From NCBI GenBank assembly GCA_963969395.1, contig OZ017805.1, positions 6,634,001-6,698,000 on the forward strand: DNA of 64,000 bases, in the 5' to 3' direction. How positions within the stretch are numbered: the stretch's first letter is position 1; each line of letters starts with the position of its first letter. This DNA comes from Pseudoscleropodium purum. Taxonomy: Eukaryota > Streptophyta > Bryopsida > Hypnales > Brachytheciaceae. Under the pieces are notes generated by a model. It did no database searches. It saw only the letters and a list, made by a program, of their open reading frames with translations, and was not told the origin of the DNA. Both the position numbers and the translations under genes were made by a program. Shown here in pieces: positions 22,583 to 35,100 of this stretch.

Positions 22583-22871
22583 GCACTTGGAGTTGCGGTT
22601 AAGAGAGAATTTCATATCATTTGAAGGAGATCTTGGAGCTTGGAGGAGCAATCAGCGTTTTGTGTCTTATTCACCTACAAACCATATGGTTGTCGCAGGA
22701 ACACCATGTCTCCCTCAGGAAACGGAAGAGGCATATCGAGGTTATTTGGAACGTCTAGGACATGAACGCGTACGAGGTAGGGATCGCGGCTCACCACCCT
22801 TTCTACGACCGCCCTTCCGGAGTAGTATAATCCTTTCCAGTGAAATCCAACACAGTGGGAGCTGCGTCCCC

Positions 22872-25800
22872 ATGGCATCCAGTGGAGGAGAGGGCGTGCG
22901 CATCATCGACAAGTTTGATGGAGAGAACTTTGGCATGTGGAAGTTCAAAATGGAGATGATCCTTGCGGAGAAGGACTTGTGGGACGTGGTAGATGGGAGT
23001 GAGGAGCCTCCAAGTGAAGATGCGGATCCAAAGACCAAGAAGGCATGGGAGAGGAAGGAGAAGAAGGCCTTTGCTCTCATTGCCATCAACCTTGTGGATC
23101 GCCAAATTGCACACATTTGCCATTGCAAGGGACCAGCCCAAGCGTGGACCACCCTTTGCAACATCCATGAGACCAAGAGCCTCTCCAACCTCCTATTTCT
23201 TCGCCGCAAGTTCTTCACTAGCAAGATGCAAGAGGAGGACGATTTGTTGGATCACGTCAACAAGGTCAAGGCTCTTGCGGATGAGTTGGCTTGTTTGGAG
23301 GCGCCCGTGACCGAGGGAGATGTGGTGATGACCTTGTTGGCAAGCTTGCCATCGTCTTATGAGTTCCTCATCACCGCATTGGAGACGAGGCCCACCAAGG
23401 AGCTGACCATGGAGTTTGTGACCGCACGCTTGATGCATGAAGTGACCAAGCGCAAGGAGAATGAGGCCCAAGGGGAGGGCTCAGCGCTTGTCTCAAGACA
23501 TGGCAAAGGAGGCAACACCAAGGCGTTCAAGGAGACAAGGACGTGCTTCAAGTGTGGAAAACCGGGCCACATTGCTAGGCATTGCAAGATCAGCCAAGGG
23601 AAGGACAAGGAGAGTGCACACCAAGCTTCCAAAGAGGAGGAAGAAGAGGATTTCGCCTTTGCAGCCAATGGAGGAGGGGAGAAGGCCAACATGTTCACTT
23701 GGATTGTGGACTCGGGGGCCACGCAACATATGACCAGCCATCGAGATGCCTTCCACACGTATCAGCCCATTTCGGGGAAGAAGATTTCTTTGGGAGACAA
23801 TGGCATGGTGGAGGCCCTTGGCATGGGGGAGATCCTTGTGGAGGTGCAAGTGAAGGGGAAGACCAGGAGGATCCAAATCCAAGAAGTGCTCCATGTTCCC
23901 AAGTTGCATGCCAACTTGCTTTTGGTGAGCAAATTGTCTTTGGGAGGTTTGAAAGTGCATTTCAACATGGTGGGGTGTGGGGTGCGTTCACCAAGTGGAG
24001 TTTTGATTGCATCAGCCCCTTGTGAGGGCAACTTGTACCACCTCCATTTCACCAAGGTGAATGGCACTTCCATGGCGTGTGTTGCCCAAGGATCAGCCCA
24101 TGAAGACCTTGTGGAGCTTTGGCATAGGAGGCTTGGGCACTTGAATGTGAAGAGCATGAAGAGCCTCCAACACATGGTGAAGGGTCTGAACCTCTCTTCT
24201 TGCAAGCATGATTGGAGTTCTATGGTGTGCAAGGGGTGCATTGAGGGCAAACAAGCGAGGCAGCCCTTCCCCAAGGATGGGGCAACGCGCGCCACCAAGC
24301 CATTGCAGCTTGTGCATTCAGATGTGTGCGGGCCGATGAAGACCACGTCCATAGGAGGAGCAAGGTATTTTGTGACCTTCATTGATGATTTCTCTCGCAA
24401 GATTTGGATGTATATGTTGAAGTGCAAGAGTGAGGTGTTTGGGCGTTTTGAGACTTGGAAGGCCCTCGTGGAGGCTCAATCGGATTGCAAGGTGAAGGTG
24501 CTGCGGTCGGATAATGGAGGGGAGTATGTGTCCAAGGCCTTTGAGGCGTACTTGAAGGCCCATGGCATTGAGCACCACACTTCCGCACCTTACACCCCTC
24601 AACAAAACGGCATAGCGGAGCGTGCGAATCGTACCATTGTGGAGATGGCAAGGGCCATGATTTATGGCCAAGGTTTGAAGCTTGAGCTTTGGGGGGAGGC
24701 GGTGTCCACTGCGGTTTACACGAGGAACCGGTGCCCCACCCAAGCGTTGACAAGCAAGACACCGCAAGAAGCTTGGAGTGGGACAAGGCCCCACGTGTCT
24801 CACATGCGCACCTTTGGGTGCATTGCCTATGCATTGGTTCCCAATGCCAAGAGGACGAAATTGGATCCCAAGGGCATCAAGTGCCTTTTCCTTGGATATT
24901 GTGAGGGAACCAAGGCTTATAGGCTCATGAATGTGGAGACCAAGGCCATCATCAAGTGCCGAGATGTGACCTTTTTGGAGGATGGAGGAGCTGATCCCAA
25001 GCTCTTGGAGATGAGCCCAAGTGGGAGAAGTGGAGGACCAGCCCAAAAGGTGGGCACAACTCTAAGAGTGCACATAGAAAATGAAGATGAAGATGAAGAG
25101 CAAGGTGTTGAAGATGAGGACTTTGTAGAGCCCAAGAAGAAGGTGACCACACCTCAAGTGAAGAGATCAGCGGCGGGTTCTCCAAGCACTTCACCAAGGG
25201 AGCAAGAGCAAGATCAGCCCATTGGTGAGGAAGATCAAGGCACGGAGGAGCCACATTATCCAACGAGGACCCGCAAGCCCCCTGGAGATTGGTGGCTGAA
25301 TCACATTCTTCCCCAACAACAAGAAGAACAAGCCAATGTGGCTTTCCTTGGAGATCCATCCACGCTTGGAGAGGGGTTGCGTTGCGAAGATGCAAGCAAG
25401 TGGGAGGTGGCCATGCAAGAGGAGTACAAGGCCCTCATTGACAAAGGGACATGGGAGCTTGCAGCCCTCCCTCCCAAGAGATCAAGTGTGAGTTGTAAGT
25501 GGGTTTTCTCTACCAAAAGGGATGCTTTGGGTCACATTGTGAGGTACAAGGGAAGGTTGGTTGCTAGGGGGTTTTCCCAAGTGGAAGGAGAGGACTTCAA
25601 TGAGACCTTTGCCCCGTTGCCAAGTTTAGCACTATTCAGTGCATTGTGACTCTTGGGGCAGCCATGGACTTGGAGATGCACCAAATGGATGTGAAGACAG
25701 CTTTTCTCAACCCCAAGTTGGAGGAGGTCATCTACATGGATCAGCCCCAAGGCTGTTTGCAAGAAGGCCAAAAGCATTTGAAGTGCAAGTTGAAGAAGGC

Positions 25801-26998
25801 ACTCCCCGGGTTGAAGCAATCGGGGAGAGTTTGGTATCGAGATATTGATGGCATGTTTGTGAGGAAGGGATTTGGAAGAGGCCACGCTGATCACTCTTTG
25901 TACACCTTGCAAAGTCGTGAGCATTTGGTGATTGTGATCCTCTATGTGGATGATCTGATCCTCCTTGCAAGTAGTATGCCCAAGATGCTTGAAGTGAAGG
26001 CGATGCTCAAGAAGGAGTACGAGATGACCGACCTTGGAGAGTTGAAGTATTGCCTTGGAGTGGAGTTCAAGAGGGATAGAGCTGCCCACACCATCACCAT
26101 GAGCCAACGCAAGTACCTTGAAGAGATTCTCAAGCGGTTCAACATGGAGGGGTGCAAAGCCATAGGTACACCACTTGACACGCATGCAAAGTTGCCCAAG
26201 CTCACCGATGAAGAATTCGAGGAAGTGAGGGCTGAAATGCAAGGTGTGCCTTACAAGGCAGCGGTTGGGTGCTTGATGTATGCCATGGTAGCCACAAGGC
26301 CTGATTTGGCCTTTCCGGTGAGTGTTGTGAGTCAACACATGTCCAAGTATGGCCCAATGTATTAGGCAGCAGTGAAGCAGGTGTTGAGGTACCTTCAAGG
26401 CACACTTGGCATGGAGTTGCAACTTGGAGGTGCCCATGTGACTTTGCATGGGTATTGTGATGCGGATTGGGCGGATGATGAGGGGGATAGGAGATCCACC
26501 ACCGGCTACGTGTTTAAGCTTGGATTGGGTGCCATTACTTGGAATTCCAAGAGGCAGCCTACCATAGCTCTTTCTACAACGGAGGCCGAGTACATGGCCA
26601 TGAGCCAAGCCATGAAGGAGGCCATTTGGCTAAGGCAGCTCTTGGCTGATGTTGGTCTTGCGCAAGAGGGGAGCACACCCATGTGGTGTGACAACCAAGG
26701 GGCCATTGCTTTGGCCAAGAATCCCACCCATCACTCTCGAACGAAGCACATTGATGTGCAACACCATTTCATTCGTGAATGAGTGGAGGATGAGGTGATT
26801 GAGCTCAAGTATGTGCCTACCCAAGCTATGGTTGCTGATGTGCTGACCAAGGCCCTTGGGAAGCCACAACACCAAAGCTTCATTGAGAAGCTGGGGCTTC
26901 GCGCCTTTAACCACTCTCAAAGTGGGAGTGTTAGAGATTCTGTACATAGTAGCGTAGACCATGTACAGTTAGCCTTAGGAGTAGCTTTAGACACTTAA
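22872..26998 (+). pseudogene. copia gag-pol polyprotein, one frameshift and two stops
   Basis: The frame is open from 22587, but the likely start is ATG 22872 (MASSGGEGVR), which begins the gag domain. In order there is gag (~22900-23480); a CCHC knuckle CFKCGKPGHIARHC (~23547); protease WIVDSGAT (~23700); a GAG-pre-integrase region with HRRLGHLNVKS; the integrase core with HSDVCGP, FIDDFSRK, RSDNGGEY and TPQQNGIAERAN; the reverse transcriptase start WVFSTKRD; YVDDLIL in the RT (~25946); and RNase H with YCDADWADD and STTEAEYMA. A one-base loss near 25610-25622 shifts the frame inside RT. TAG at 26363-26365 replaces a tryptophan codon expected by family comparison, and a TGA lies at 26780-26782. 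Confidence 0.92.
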
Positions 26999-27184
26999 TT
27001 AGTGTTAGAGTCCATGGGTATTGCTCGTAGTCAAAGGCAGCCCAATGTAGTTAGTTATCCCACATGGTTTGTGGATAACTAGGAAAGGCTTCTAGCTTAA
27101 GTTGAGCCCACTCATGTGGCTTCGTGTATCGTTCTACCATCTAAGTAAAGCCTTTCTCTCATACATGACTTTGTAATCTCAATA
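26929..27184 (+). repeat. copia 3' LTR
   Basis: Second copy of the 256-base LTR. It is preceded by a purine-rich stretch AAAGTGGGAG at 26919-26928, the likely polypurine tract, and followed by the AATAT target duplication. Confidence 0.95.
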
Positions 27185-27189
27185 AATAT

Positions 27190-27816
27190 CATGACCTACA
27201 TGCCTAAAACATGAAGTCTTTCTAACGGCCAAGTCTTTCCAACATCCGAAATTCAGAATTTGATAGATGCCAATCTGCAATTACTTTATTGAATATTCTA
27301 CAATTTTTAACAAAAAGGAGCTTCCAAAATAAATCTATACATGCTATCTTGCTATTTATGTAGAAAAATAGTACGTGCAAAGTAGAAGATTTTATTTCAA
27401 GTTGTTACTAATTGCTTTGCCTATGATGTTGCTACCTTAAAAAAAAGACGTACAAAAGTCAATGCATCTTAAATTGAAGAGGTACTTCTCCTCTAACCTC
27501 TAAAATATTAAAATTTTCAAATTTTTTTGCTTGTTCCTATCGATTTGTCTCACGCCTTCTATAGCATCCTCTTTTTGTGAACATCTCATTTTGTCACTCC
27601 AATTTTCCTTGGTGTTTTTTTTTGTTGCATGTCTTCAATACTCCTTCAGTGCTAGCTTACAACTTAGACTTTGTGATAACATTGTGATCGTCAAACTGTT
27701 TCTTTCTGATTGTATATGGAAGTAGTTGCATCCATGATGTATGTGCCTTCATTGCTATCGAATTCTCATAAGTTGATTGTTTTGAAGTTTAGTTTTAGTT
27801 TTTGTATATAGAGTGT
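27190..27816. other. AT-rich flank, no gene
   Basis: No coding or structural signal is seen between the copia element and the MITE, apart from chance ORFs. Confidence 0.6.
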
Positions 27817-27824
27817 GTACTAGA

Positions 27825-28082
27825 TAGGGTTGACAAGACGTCCGGATGCGGACGTTGTGTCCGCAGCGTCCACTTGTCCCCCATCCGCCTGTCCGCCCAA
27901 TTACGGCCGCCCGATCGACGCGCGGACTAATCTGGTCCGCACGATCTGGGCGTCCGCCTCGGGCGGTCGAGCCATCTGCCCCGCCCCGCCCGTCCGCTTT
28001 CCGACGGCGGTCGGGACGCTACGTCCGGACGTCCGGAAAACGGATGCTATTTTGGGGCGGATGTTGAGATTCGTCAACCCTG
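27825..28082. mobile_element. hAT MITE, 258 bp, with 8-bp target duplication
   Basis: The termini are TAGGGTTGAC and GTCAACCCTG, imperfect inverted repeats. GTACTAGA stands on both sides (27817-27824 and 28083-28090), the 8-bp target duplication expected of hAT elements. The interior is a GC-rich CGTCCGCC-type block with no coding capacity. The right end matches the 3' end of the hAT element at 21640-21764, so a transposase of that family probably mobilised it. Confidence 0.85.
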
Positions 28083-28296
28083 GTACTAGAATTTGTAGTT
28101 TGACTCTGTAGTGCTTAAGATGGTTGCATTTTTGTATAAAATATTCATTATTTAGAACTCATTGCAATGTTCAATCCTGGGATTCATATTTCACATTTTG
28201 CTTCTTGTCTAATGCATGGTTGATTGAGATTACTTTGTGATTTTAATACCATAATTTTTGAAACATTTGAAGATGACCCTTCTTGTACTTTCAAAT

Positions 28297-28982
28297 TATC
28301 TTTGAGTCAAGGATAATAGTAATCTCTAGAGGCATTTAAATTATCTTTGAGACGATGATAAATTTTTGTCCTTCAAAAAATTAGAGATGACTACAAAATA
28401 GGTCAATTTATAGTGTCAAATGTTTACAAATATATAGTAAATATATTTTATCTTCAAGTCAAAGATAACATCTAAGACTTAGTCTATATTAATGCATTGA
28501 ACCTAAGACTTAGTCTATAATTATGTACTAAAACTATTGAATGTGCGTTCTCTTACATTTACTCTTACATGTGTCAATTTTATCTTTGAGACAAAGATAA
28601 CTATAAAGACTATGAAGACTTAATACAAATGATGGTTATGTAGTAAAATAAGTTCTATTCTCATCATATCTTTGATATAATGAGAAATTGCCAAGGTAAT
28701 TAAAAATTGTTTATTATCTTTGAAATGAAGATAATATTATTTGACAAATACTTGAATCAATAAAAAAACCATTAAGAATCTATTATATTGAATTAGGATT
28801 TATAAAATGAAATATTTCATATTTATCTTTGAGGTGAAGGGTTCTTTTTCCGTTTACTGAGTAGTGGTCATGTCTACAAATAGATTTTCAAGATCTATCT
28901 ATATATTTCCGAATTCATAATTATCTTCGAGTTGAAGATAATACACATATATGTGTGTGTATTATTTTTGACTTGAAGATAA
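28297..28982. repeat. dispersed array of 21-bp imperfect palindromes
   Basis: Units of the form TTATCTTTGAGnnnAAGATAA occur at about 28297, 28341, 28448, 28580, 28713, 28921 and 28962, each 21 bases long. Weaker or half copies lie near 28665, 28823 and 28995. Several are nearly perfect palindromes, such as the 28448 unit. The spacing is irregular (about 40-190 bases) in AT-rich DNA. The array abuts the truncated 3' end of gag-like copy D. No function is known to me. Confidence 0.75.
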
Positions 28983-28997
28983 ATATGAATCTCCAGA

Positions 28998-30770
28998 TCT
29001 TTGACTTGCGACGACTCACTCAATTCAATTTCAACATGATGCTGCTTTGGTGTCAACTGTTGCATATGCAAAGAAATCTTGTGAATGAGATCAAGCTGGA
29101 TTCATTATTGCTCCAATCTGTGCGTTGAGGTTGCTATGAATAACCAATCCGGATACCATGAACTTTCTGGTTATGATTTTTCCAAGTGAAGGAAGAATTA
29201 GGACAGAAACTCCTTGTTCTAATGGAACGGACTTTTCACTTGCCTCTTTCTTCAGCTCAAGTACTGCTGGTTCTACTGGAGTCCGTGATTAACTACTTGA
29301 TGGACCTATAGCTAGAGTAAGGATAGATTTCAACCCATCCAATTGTAGTTAAATCAAACCAGTAAAATCCTGTCGGATCGAAATCTGTCGAATTGGAGTG
29401 TCTTGAAATATGTTCCTGGGACTTCTGAAAACCCTTCTAAGTTGATGGCTTGTTCTAAAGCCAAGTATCTCAACAACTTGCGCATGTCCTTCAAAACAAT
29501 CCCCATCTGCGCTTCAAAGTCGACCAAGATCTTCACCATCCTTGATCCGGTAATATGCCCTTCCTTCTTCAACTAGGTAGTGTAGAGGTTAGCTCGGATC
29601 ATAGTATGTTTCGGAACCATGATGAGTTTGTTGATGTCGTGGATGAGTCGAAGAGCCTTTGTTTCCTTTTATCTCGCCACATTCAACTCCCCTTCCGTCT
29701 ACTCCTGTTGAAACTTGAGGCTATTCTTTTGTTCCTCCAACTTTCGAATTTGTTCCTTCTTTTGTCAAAACTCTTTCGGATCCAGCTGTTTCCGGATTTC
29801 CTCCAAAATTTGGTTCAACTCCACCTTGAGTTTGCCCACGATAAGAAACACGTAATCTTTTAGGTCGCCATACATTTATTTGGCCTACTACATTGATTGG
29901 ATTCTGGCTTCAAAGAACTTTAGTTCTTGAGGATGTTTTAGATCTAAAATCCACTCCTCTCTATTCGGTGTTGGTGCCTTCCCTCGTGTAACCGGATTTG
30001 TGGACTTCCTTCGTTTCCGGTCCATTGCTTCTCCTTCTTCTTCTTCTTCTGGTTGCCCTTCTTCTTTGGATTCTTTCTACTCTTTCTCCAACTCATTCAT
30101 CAAGTCATACTTCAAGATCTCGACTCTGGTGTTGTATTGAATTGTCTCCTCACACTCAAGACCTCCTTGTGGTGATAGAGGTGGAACAAATACGGGGTGG
30201 TAGGGTTGTATTTTGCCCGCCCCACGTGCTCTACTAGTTTGCCCACTACTCCCTAAATCACTCTCCCCCAATGGACAATCTGATCCTCTAAAGCTCAAAA
30301 ATGGTGTTAGCCACTGTGACCGTAATCCGGGTAGGCTTTTCCAAATACAAGATTAGAATGAGGAAGTCTAGTACCTGTCTATACTTCTCGTTCTTGTAGT
30401 CACTAATAGCAAAACCCTCCTTTAAGTGGGCCTGACTCCAGAACTTTCCAACTACGTATTTATCCACTCTTCCAGCTAGTCCGAATCCATTATTTTTAAA
30501 TGAATAGACATCCACCTAAATGTGTGCCGTCCAAGCTATGGATCGACCTTTCACCATCAACTTGTATTGGTTCGGAACTTCGTATATGAGTTCTTGGATC
30601 ATCTCTTTGTTCTTTATATTCCACAGCCTATTTAACAATCCGACACACTTGATATATATGAGGTCTTCCTTTATCTGTGCTCGGTGAGCTGGATTGGAAG
30701 GAATAACTGAACAAACCATCCGGGCTACAACCCCAAACTTTCGCATAGCCGGATCACCAGTCGCCGCCAT
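28998..30770 (-). pseudogene. gag-like protein, copy D, multiply broken
   Basis: ATG 30770 (MAATGDPAMRKFG) begins a homologue of the intact protein at 15135. Shared landmarks are VDVYSF, FLILILYLEKPTR and TVANTIF, then an acidic linker, an RKRRKSTNP basic patch and a coiled coil. An in-frame TAG near 30516 replaces a tryptophan seen in the sister copy at 63 kb. A frameshift follows near 30290, with further stops downstream. The 3' part ends abruptly at the palindrome array near 28998, losing the last part of the element that copies B and C retain. Confidence 0.75.
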
Positions 30771-31659
30771 GAATCACTAACAGTTGATAATCTAATCCAA
30801 TGTATACAGTACTGATCTTTCCATCCTCTCTCTATCTCGGTCACTAACTCACAACTCTTTCTCTCAACTAGATGTTCACAAAGTTCAGCAAGTAGAAAGG
30901 GAGAGAAAGAGAAGTGGTAGTGGGTTTAAGTATCCAGCGTACGGCTGATAGTTCCCAGTGGAGAACAGGTAGAAGACTGTTCCCCTAACAGTTTCCTAGA
31001 CCGGAAGTTTAGAATATAGGTTTCAAGATTCCAGTACTTTCCTGGATTCCAAATCCGTATCGGATTTGTTTTTGTAATGTTACTAACGGTTTTAGCAATC
31101 CAAAAATTGACTATTTCTATCATAGTTGTAGTGTAGTAAAAATCTCTAGGAATTACCAAAAAAAATAAAAATTGCAAGTCTATCTAATCTTATTTTAGAC
31201 TAATTTCATCCGGTTTGAGTTTCTGTGCTCTTACAAATAGTAAAAACTATTAGAGTTTTTTATCACTTAAGTCCTAAGATATTTAAAGAACAAATTAAAG
31301 GTAGAATCTAAAAGGAGATGTTCTTGGAATTCCAAAACCACCTCAACCTCACAAATTGGACTAAAAATGTGGAAGTTAGAGTAGGATAAAGTTTCAAGTT
31401 AAATTAGAATAGAATTGGATGAAAGTCAACCAGAATTGACCAATTCAATCCAAATTTAAAAATTGAGTAGGAAATAAAAAATAAAAAACAATCTAAAAAT
31501 TAAAATTAAATTTTAATAGTTAGATTGCTAGAAATCAACGAATGAAATTTTAAGAGGTAGTTTTTGTATCAAACTTCATCCGCAAATATTTCCTAGAAAA
31601 TTAGGTCAAATTGAGATTTCTTTATCACTTTGGAAAGGAAAAATTCATCCCTACAACTT
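30771..31659. other. leader of copy D and AT-rich flank
   Basis: The first ~250 bases (about 30771-31020) look like the 5' leader of element D, rich in CTCTCTCT-like pyrimidine runs. I cannot place its 5' terminus. The rest is AT-rich without a gene. Confidence 0.4.
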
Positions 31660-32046
31660 AGGCTACTTAATCTTTCTACTTGATTAACCCCCATTGGTTC
31701 TTAATTTTGGTTGTTGTAGCCAAAATTCGCCTCTTTTACTAACTCTTTGAATTTGGTTAGCAATTACTTAAAGAAAGTATAGGTAGAACAAACTACAAAA
31801 GATCCATTGCTTGGAAGGCATAACTAGATTACACATTGTAAGACATCCATTATAGGCTACGTAATCTTTTCACTTGATTAATCCCCATTGGCTCTTTATT
31901 TGGGTTGTTGTAGCCAAAACCAGCCTCTTTTACTAACTCTTTGAATTTGGTTAGCAATTATTTAAGGAAAGTGTAGGTAGAACAAAATACAAAAAATCCA
32001 TTGCTTAGAAGGCATGACCAAATTACACATTGTGAGACATTTATTA
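31660..32046. repeat. tandem duplication, two units of about 194 bp
   Basis: Units at 31660-31853 and 31854-32046 share AGGCTAC, TTGATTAA, GTTGTTGTAGCCAAAA, CTCTTTTACTAACTC and ACACATTGT in the same order, with a few substitutions between them. Non-coding. Confidence 0.85.
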
Positions 32047-32079
32047 GGATTTTTCTACAACAATGCAACTAGAGCCTAG

Positions 32080-35000
32080 TTGTATACATTTTATTCCAAG
32101 GGTGGGGATAAAGTGCCCACAAGGGATGTAGCAGCTTGCAATGGCATTCCTCGGGCTTCTTGGAATATAAAGTGCATGATGCTTACAAATGATGATGGGA
32201 TAGAGGTAGCAAAAGGGATTTGTCACAATATTGATGTAGACCTTGTCATTGACGTGGATGGAAAGTTGTTGGATGACGAATGGTTGCAATTCAAATTGCG
32301 GAGTCTCTATGCAAGGCTAAGGTTCCTTTGTCATAAATGTGGTCAATGTAGTCTTGGCACAATTCCAAGGTCTATCTAAGTGGTGCTAGCTTATATGGCC
32401 ATAATCTGACATATATTTACAAGGTGATTCTAAACACATCTGGGCCACACATTTTGAACTAGATTTTGTTCTTATAAAAGTTTTTGAGAGAAGAAAGAAT
32501 TTGTAAATCCTTCCAAAAAAGAAGCCCTCTTGATAGCATGAGCAATTACAAAGGTGTCTACCATGGTTTGTTGTCGCTAGAATTGCTTGCAAGTATTTCC
32601 ATTTAATCAAATTCAAGTCATTAATTCCCTAATTCACATGGACAATGGAATATTTTGGCGTAAGTCACATCTACTTGATGTGCACAAGCAAATCCATTAC
32701 GATTCTAATGGAAGAGAGATGATCACCTTAATATATCATGATATTTGTTCCACTATCTGGTGGATTATCCATAGAATCCTAAAAGCTTTCTTCTATAGGT
32801 AGAAGGAGATGAAAAAATATGATAAGCAACTAGAAGAGTATAGTAATCTAGGATTGAAAAAACCGCAAATGCTCACATTACAAGCAACGGCCATACTTCG
32901 AATGCTACTAAAAAACATTGCAGACAAGATGCTACACAAGTCAAAGACTCTTCAATTAGAGGAGAATGTTCCGTCTATGGTTCTATTGTCTGCATTTTGG
33001 TGGAAGGATATGTTACTTGATATCAACAACGTCAATTCATCCTTTCAATTGTAATATATTTTTGTAAGCAGATTGAGTAGGATTTAGTGTGTTTTTTCTA
33101 GAATATGCTCCACAGGCTCGTGGAAATCTATAATTTTTCTTTTTATGGTAGTTGTGATAGACTTAAGCAACTTACGAGCGCGTGCACTCTACATTCAAGG
33201 GCACCGGAAGTGTAGACTAACAAATTGAAAATTCATCTTGAAGGACAAAAAACACATAGGAAACTCTATTATGCAAACTGCAATTTATTTGAGATGTATC
33301 CTCAAAAGGTTCTAATTATTATACACAATAAAATGAATCATTTGAAGAGAAATTCTCCACATTTCTTTCACAAGAGCAAGATAGATAATTCTTTCATGAA
33401 GTTACTCATTACTAGGGTTGTCTTGTTAAACATATTTTCAAGTTTCAGTGACATATTGAATGTTTAACATCACCTATCATATTAGACAAATGTCAAATAT
33501 GAAGGGCAATTCCATCCAATAAAGCCATTTTCAACAACTAAAACAATATGAAATCCTACTATAATTTTAAATCTAAATTTAGAATATAATATGTATTAAT
33601 GAATTTGAGCCATTCACTAAAGTGGAACTTTCTTATGTCAAAATTGTAAACAAAGAATAATTTCAATTTTATAAAATTAAAATTTACTCTATTAGACGTT
33701 GTGAAGGGTTTCCAAAATATCGTGTGACATCTATTTGTTTGAGAAAAAAATCCTACTAGTTATTATTATAAGCACGATTGCTCATGGTTATAGAGACGTG
33801 CAATATGCACACTATGGCTTAGATATCTTTCCAACAAACTCCAACTACATTATTGAGTCCATTGCAAAACTGTTGCAAGATCTTGAGTTTGAACCAAAGG
33901 TTTCTTTGTGTCAATTGTTTGATGCAATTGATAAGATTCACTTATTGTCAAAAGCCACACTAGAAGGCTTAGAGATTTGTGTTGAATCCCTGTTGACTTG
34001 CCCTAAAGAGGTTGTTGAACCTTAACCGCTCCCCTCAATATTGACTCTTCAGTTTGACAATGCCTCTAGAAATAACAAGAATCGATGGGTTTTTGCATTC
34101 TGTTCTTTCTATTGTATACAAAGTCATTTTCCATGAGATATACTTCAATTTCTTCATTGCTGGACACTCATGAAGATATTGATGCTCTTTTGGTCATTGG
34201 AGGAGTAAATTGAAGATAGATGACTACCCTATGCTTTCAAGGCTGATGAAGTCCTTCATGGATTGTAAAACACAAACCATGGTCCCTCATTTCATTGAAG
34301 AGGATCCTGACTTCAAGTAATTTGTAGAAGGATACTTGCATATAAGTGATGATTTTCTATAAGGTCATTCTCAAGCTTAGCAATTCAAGTTTTACAAGGA
34401 TTCCAACATGTGGCCCTTGATGCAATACAAAATTCTTTGTATAGATGTCGATTGGTTGCATAAAGAAGGTGATGGAATTTGCTTGTGGAAGGAGACAATT
34501 GATGGTTATCCTAAAGTGCCAAGGGGTAGTCTTTCACCTTTGGCTCCACACTTGATACATTGCTTCGATGAGGTTTGTAAAGGTTTAAACAGGTTCATTG
34601 CATTATGGGGTGCAATGGCCATTCCGGACTTGTTTCAAGATTTTTGGAGGATGAATGAGCCAATGAAGTAATATTGGGAAGGTGTGAAAAGCGCACTCAA
34701 TGAACCTCTTGTGAGGCGTGAGGCATTGTGAGATGGATTTTGGCCTCATTTGATAGTCGCCAATGAGGTCGAGGATCAATTCCTTGATGATGGTACAATA
34801 CCTAAGGTGTTTGCAAAGAATGCACCCTTTATTGGTAAAAAGTGTGACTGTCGCATTCCTTCATTTAATGTTTACCATGATGTATATGTAGGTTACTTTC
34901 TTGTGGTGTGTCCTGTTGATGGTGACCTCTATCTATTATGGCTTGCTCTAGCACTCATGAACATTACTCTGGATCCAGGGCATGTTAATTCCATTTAATT

Positions 35001-35100
35001 GCAGTATTAGACTCCTATGCCTTTTCAGTAAATTGAGGAGGACACTCATTCAAAGTGGGATACCAAACAAGGAAATTCATGGTGTGAAGACAAGGCTATC
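32080..35100 (+). pseudogene. DUF7869-type mobile-element-related protein, heavily decayed
   Basis: Fragments in several frames follow one order: TRDVAACNGIPR (~32117), a charged region with KNIADKMLHKSKTL (~32909), YYANCNLFEMYPQKV (~33269), HNKMNHLK, then AHGYRDVQYAHYGLDI (~33780), LQFDNASRNNKNRW (~34048), THEDIDAL (~34169), KSFMDCKTQ, and MQYKILCIDVDWLHKEG (~34420). The pattern DN...NKNRW followed by HEDID is typical of the DUF7869 group as I know it, which is repeated in non-seed plant genomes. An AT-rich insertion interrupts it around 33415-33750. Many frameshifts and stops show it is dead. The family's function is unknown to me. Confidence 0.55.

Larger units (their letters stand above)
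22313..27184 (+). mobile_element. Ty1/copia LTR retrotransposon, complete, 4.87 kb
   Basis: Two 256-base direct repeats bound an internal region that encodes gag, protease, integrase, reverse transcriptase and RNase H in copia order. AATAT flanks both sides (22308-22312 and 27185-27189), a 5-bp target duplication. The LTRs differ at one position that I could find. The ends are TG...TA rather than TG...CA. The coding region has a frameshift and two stops, so this copy cannot make its own full polyprotein. Confidence 0.95.

Noticed and set aside
24093..25046. Long minus-strand ORFs across the copia element
   Set aside because: Antisense shadows of a GC-biased polyprotein.
28297..28982. CRISPR-like array
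   Set aside because: Unit spacing is irregular, spacers are not of uniform length, no cas-like gene is present, and the context is a plant nuclear genome.
31081..31240. Possible tRNA-like or snRNA gene in AT-rich DNA
   Set aside because: No cloverleaf or conserved box could be recognised by eye.
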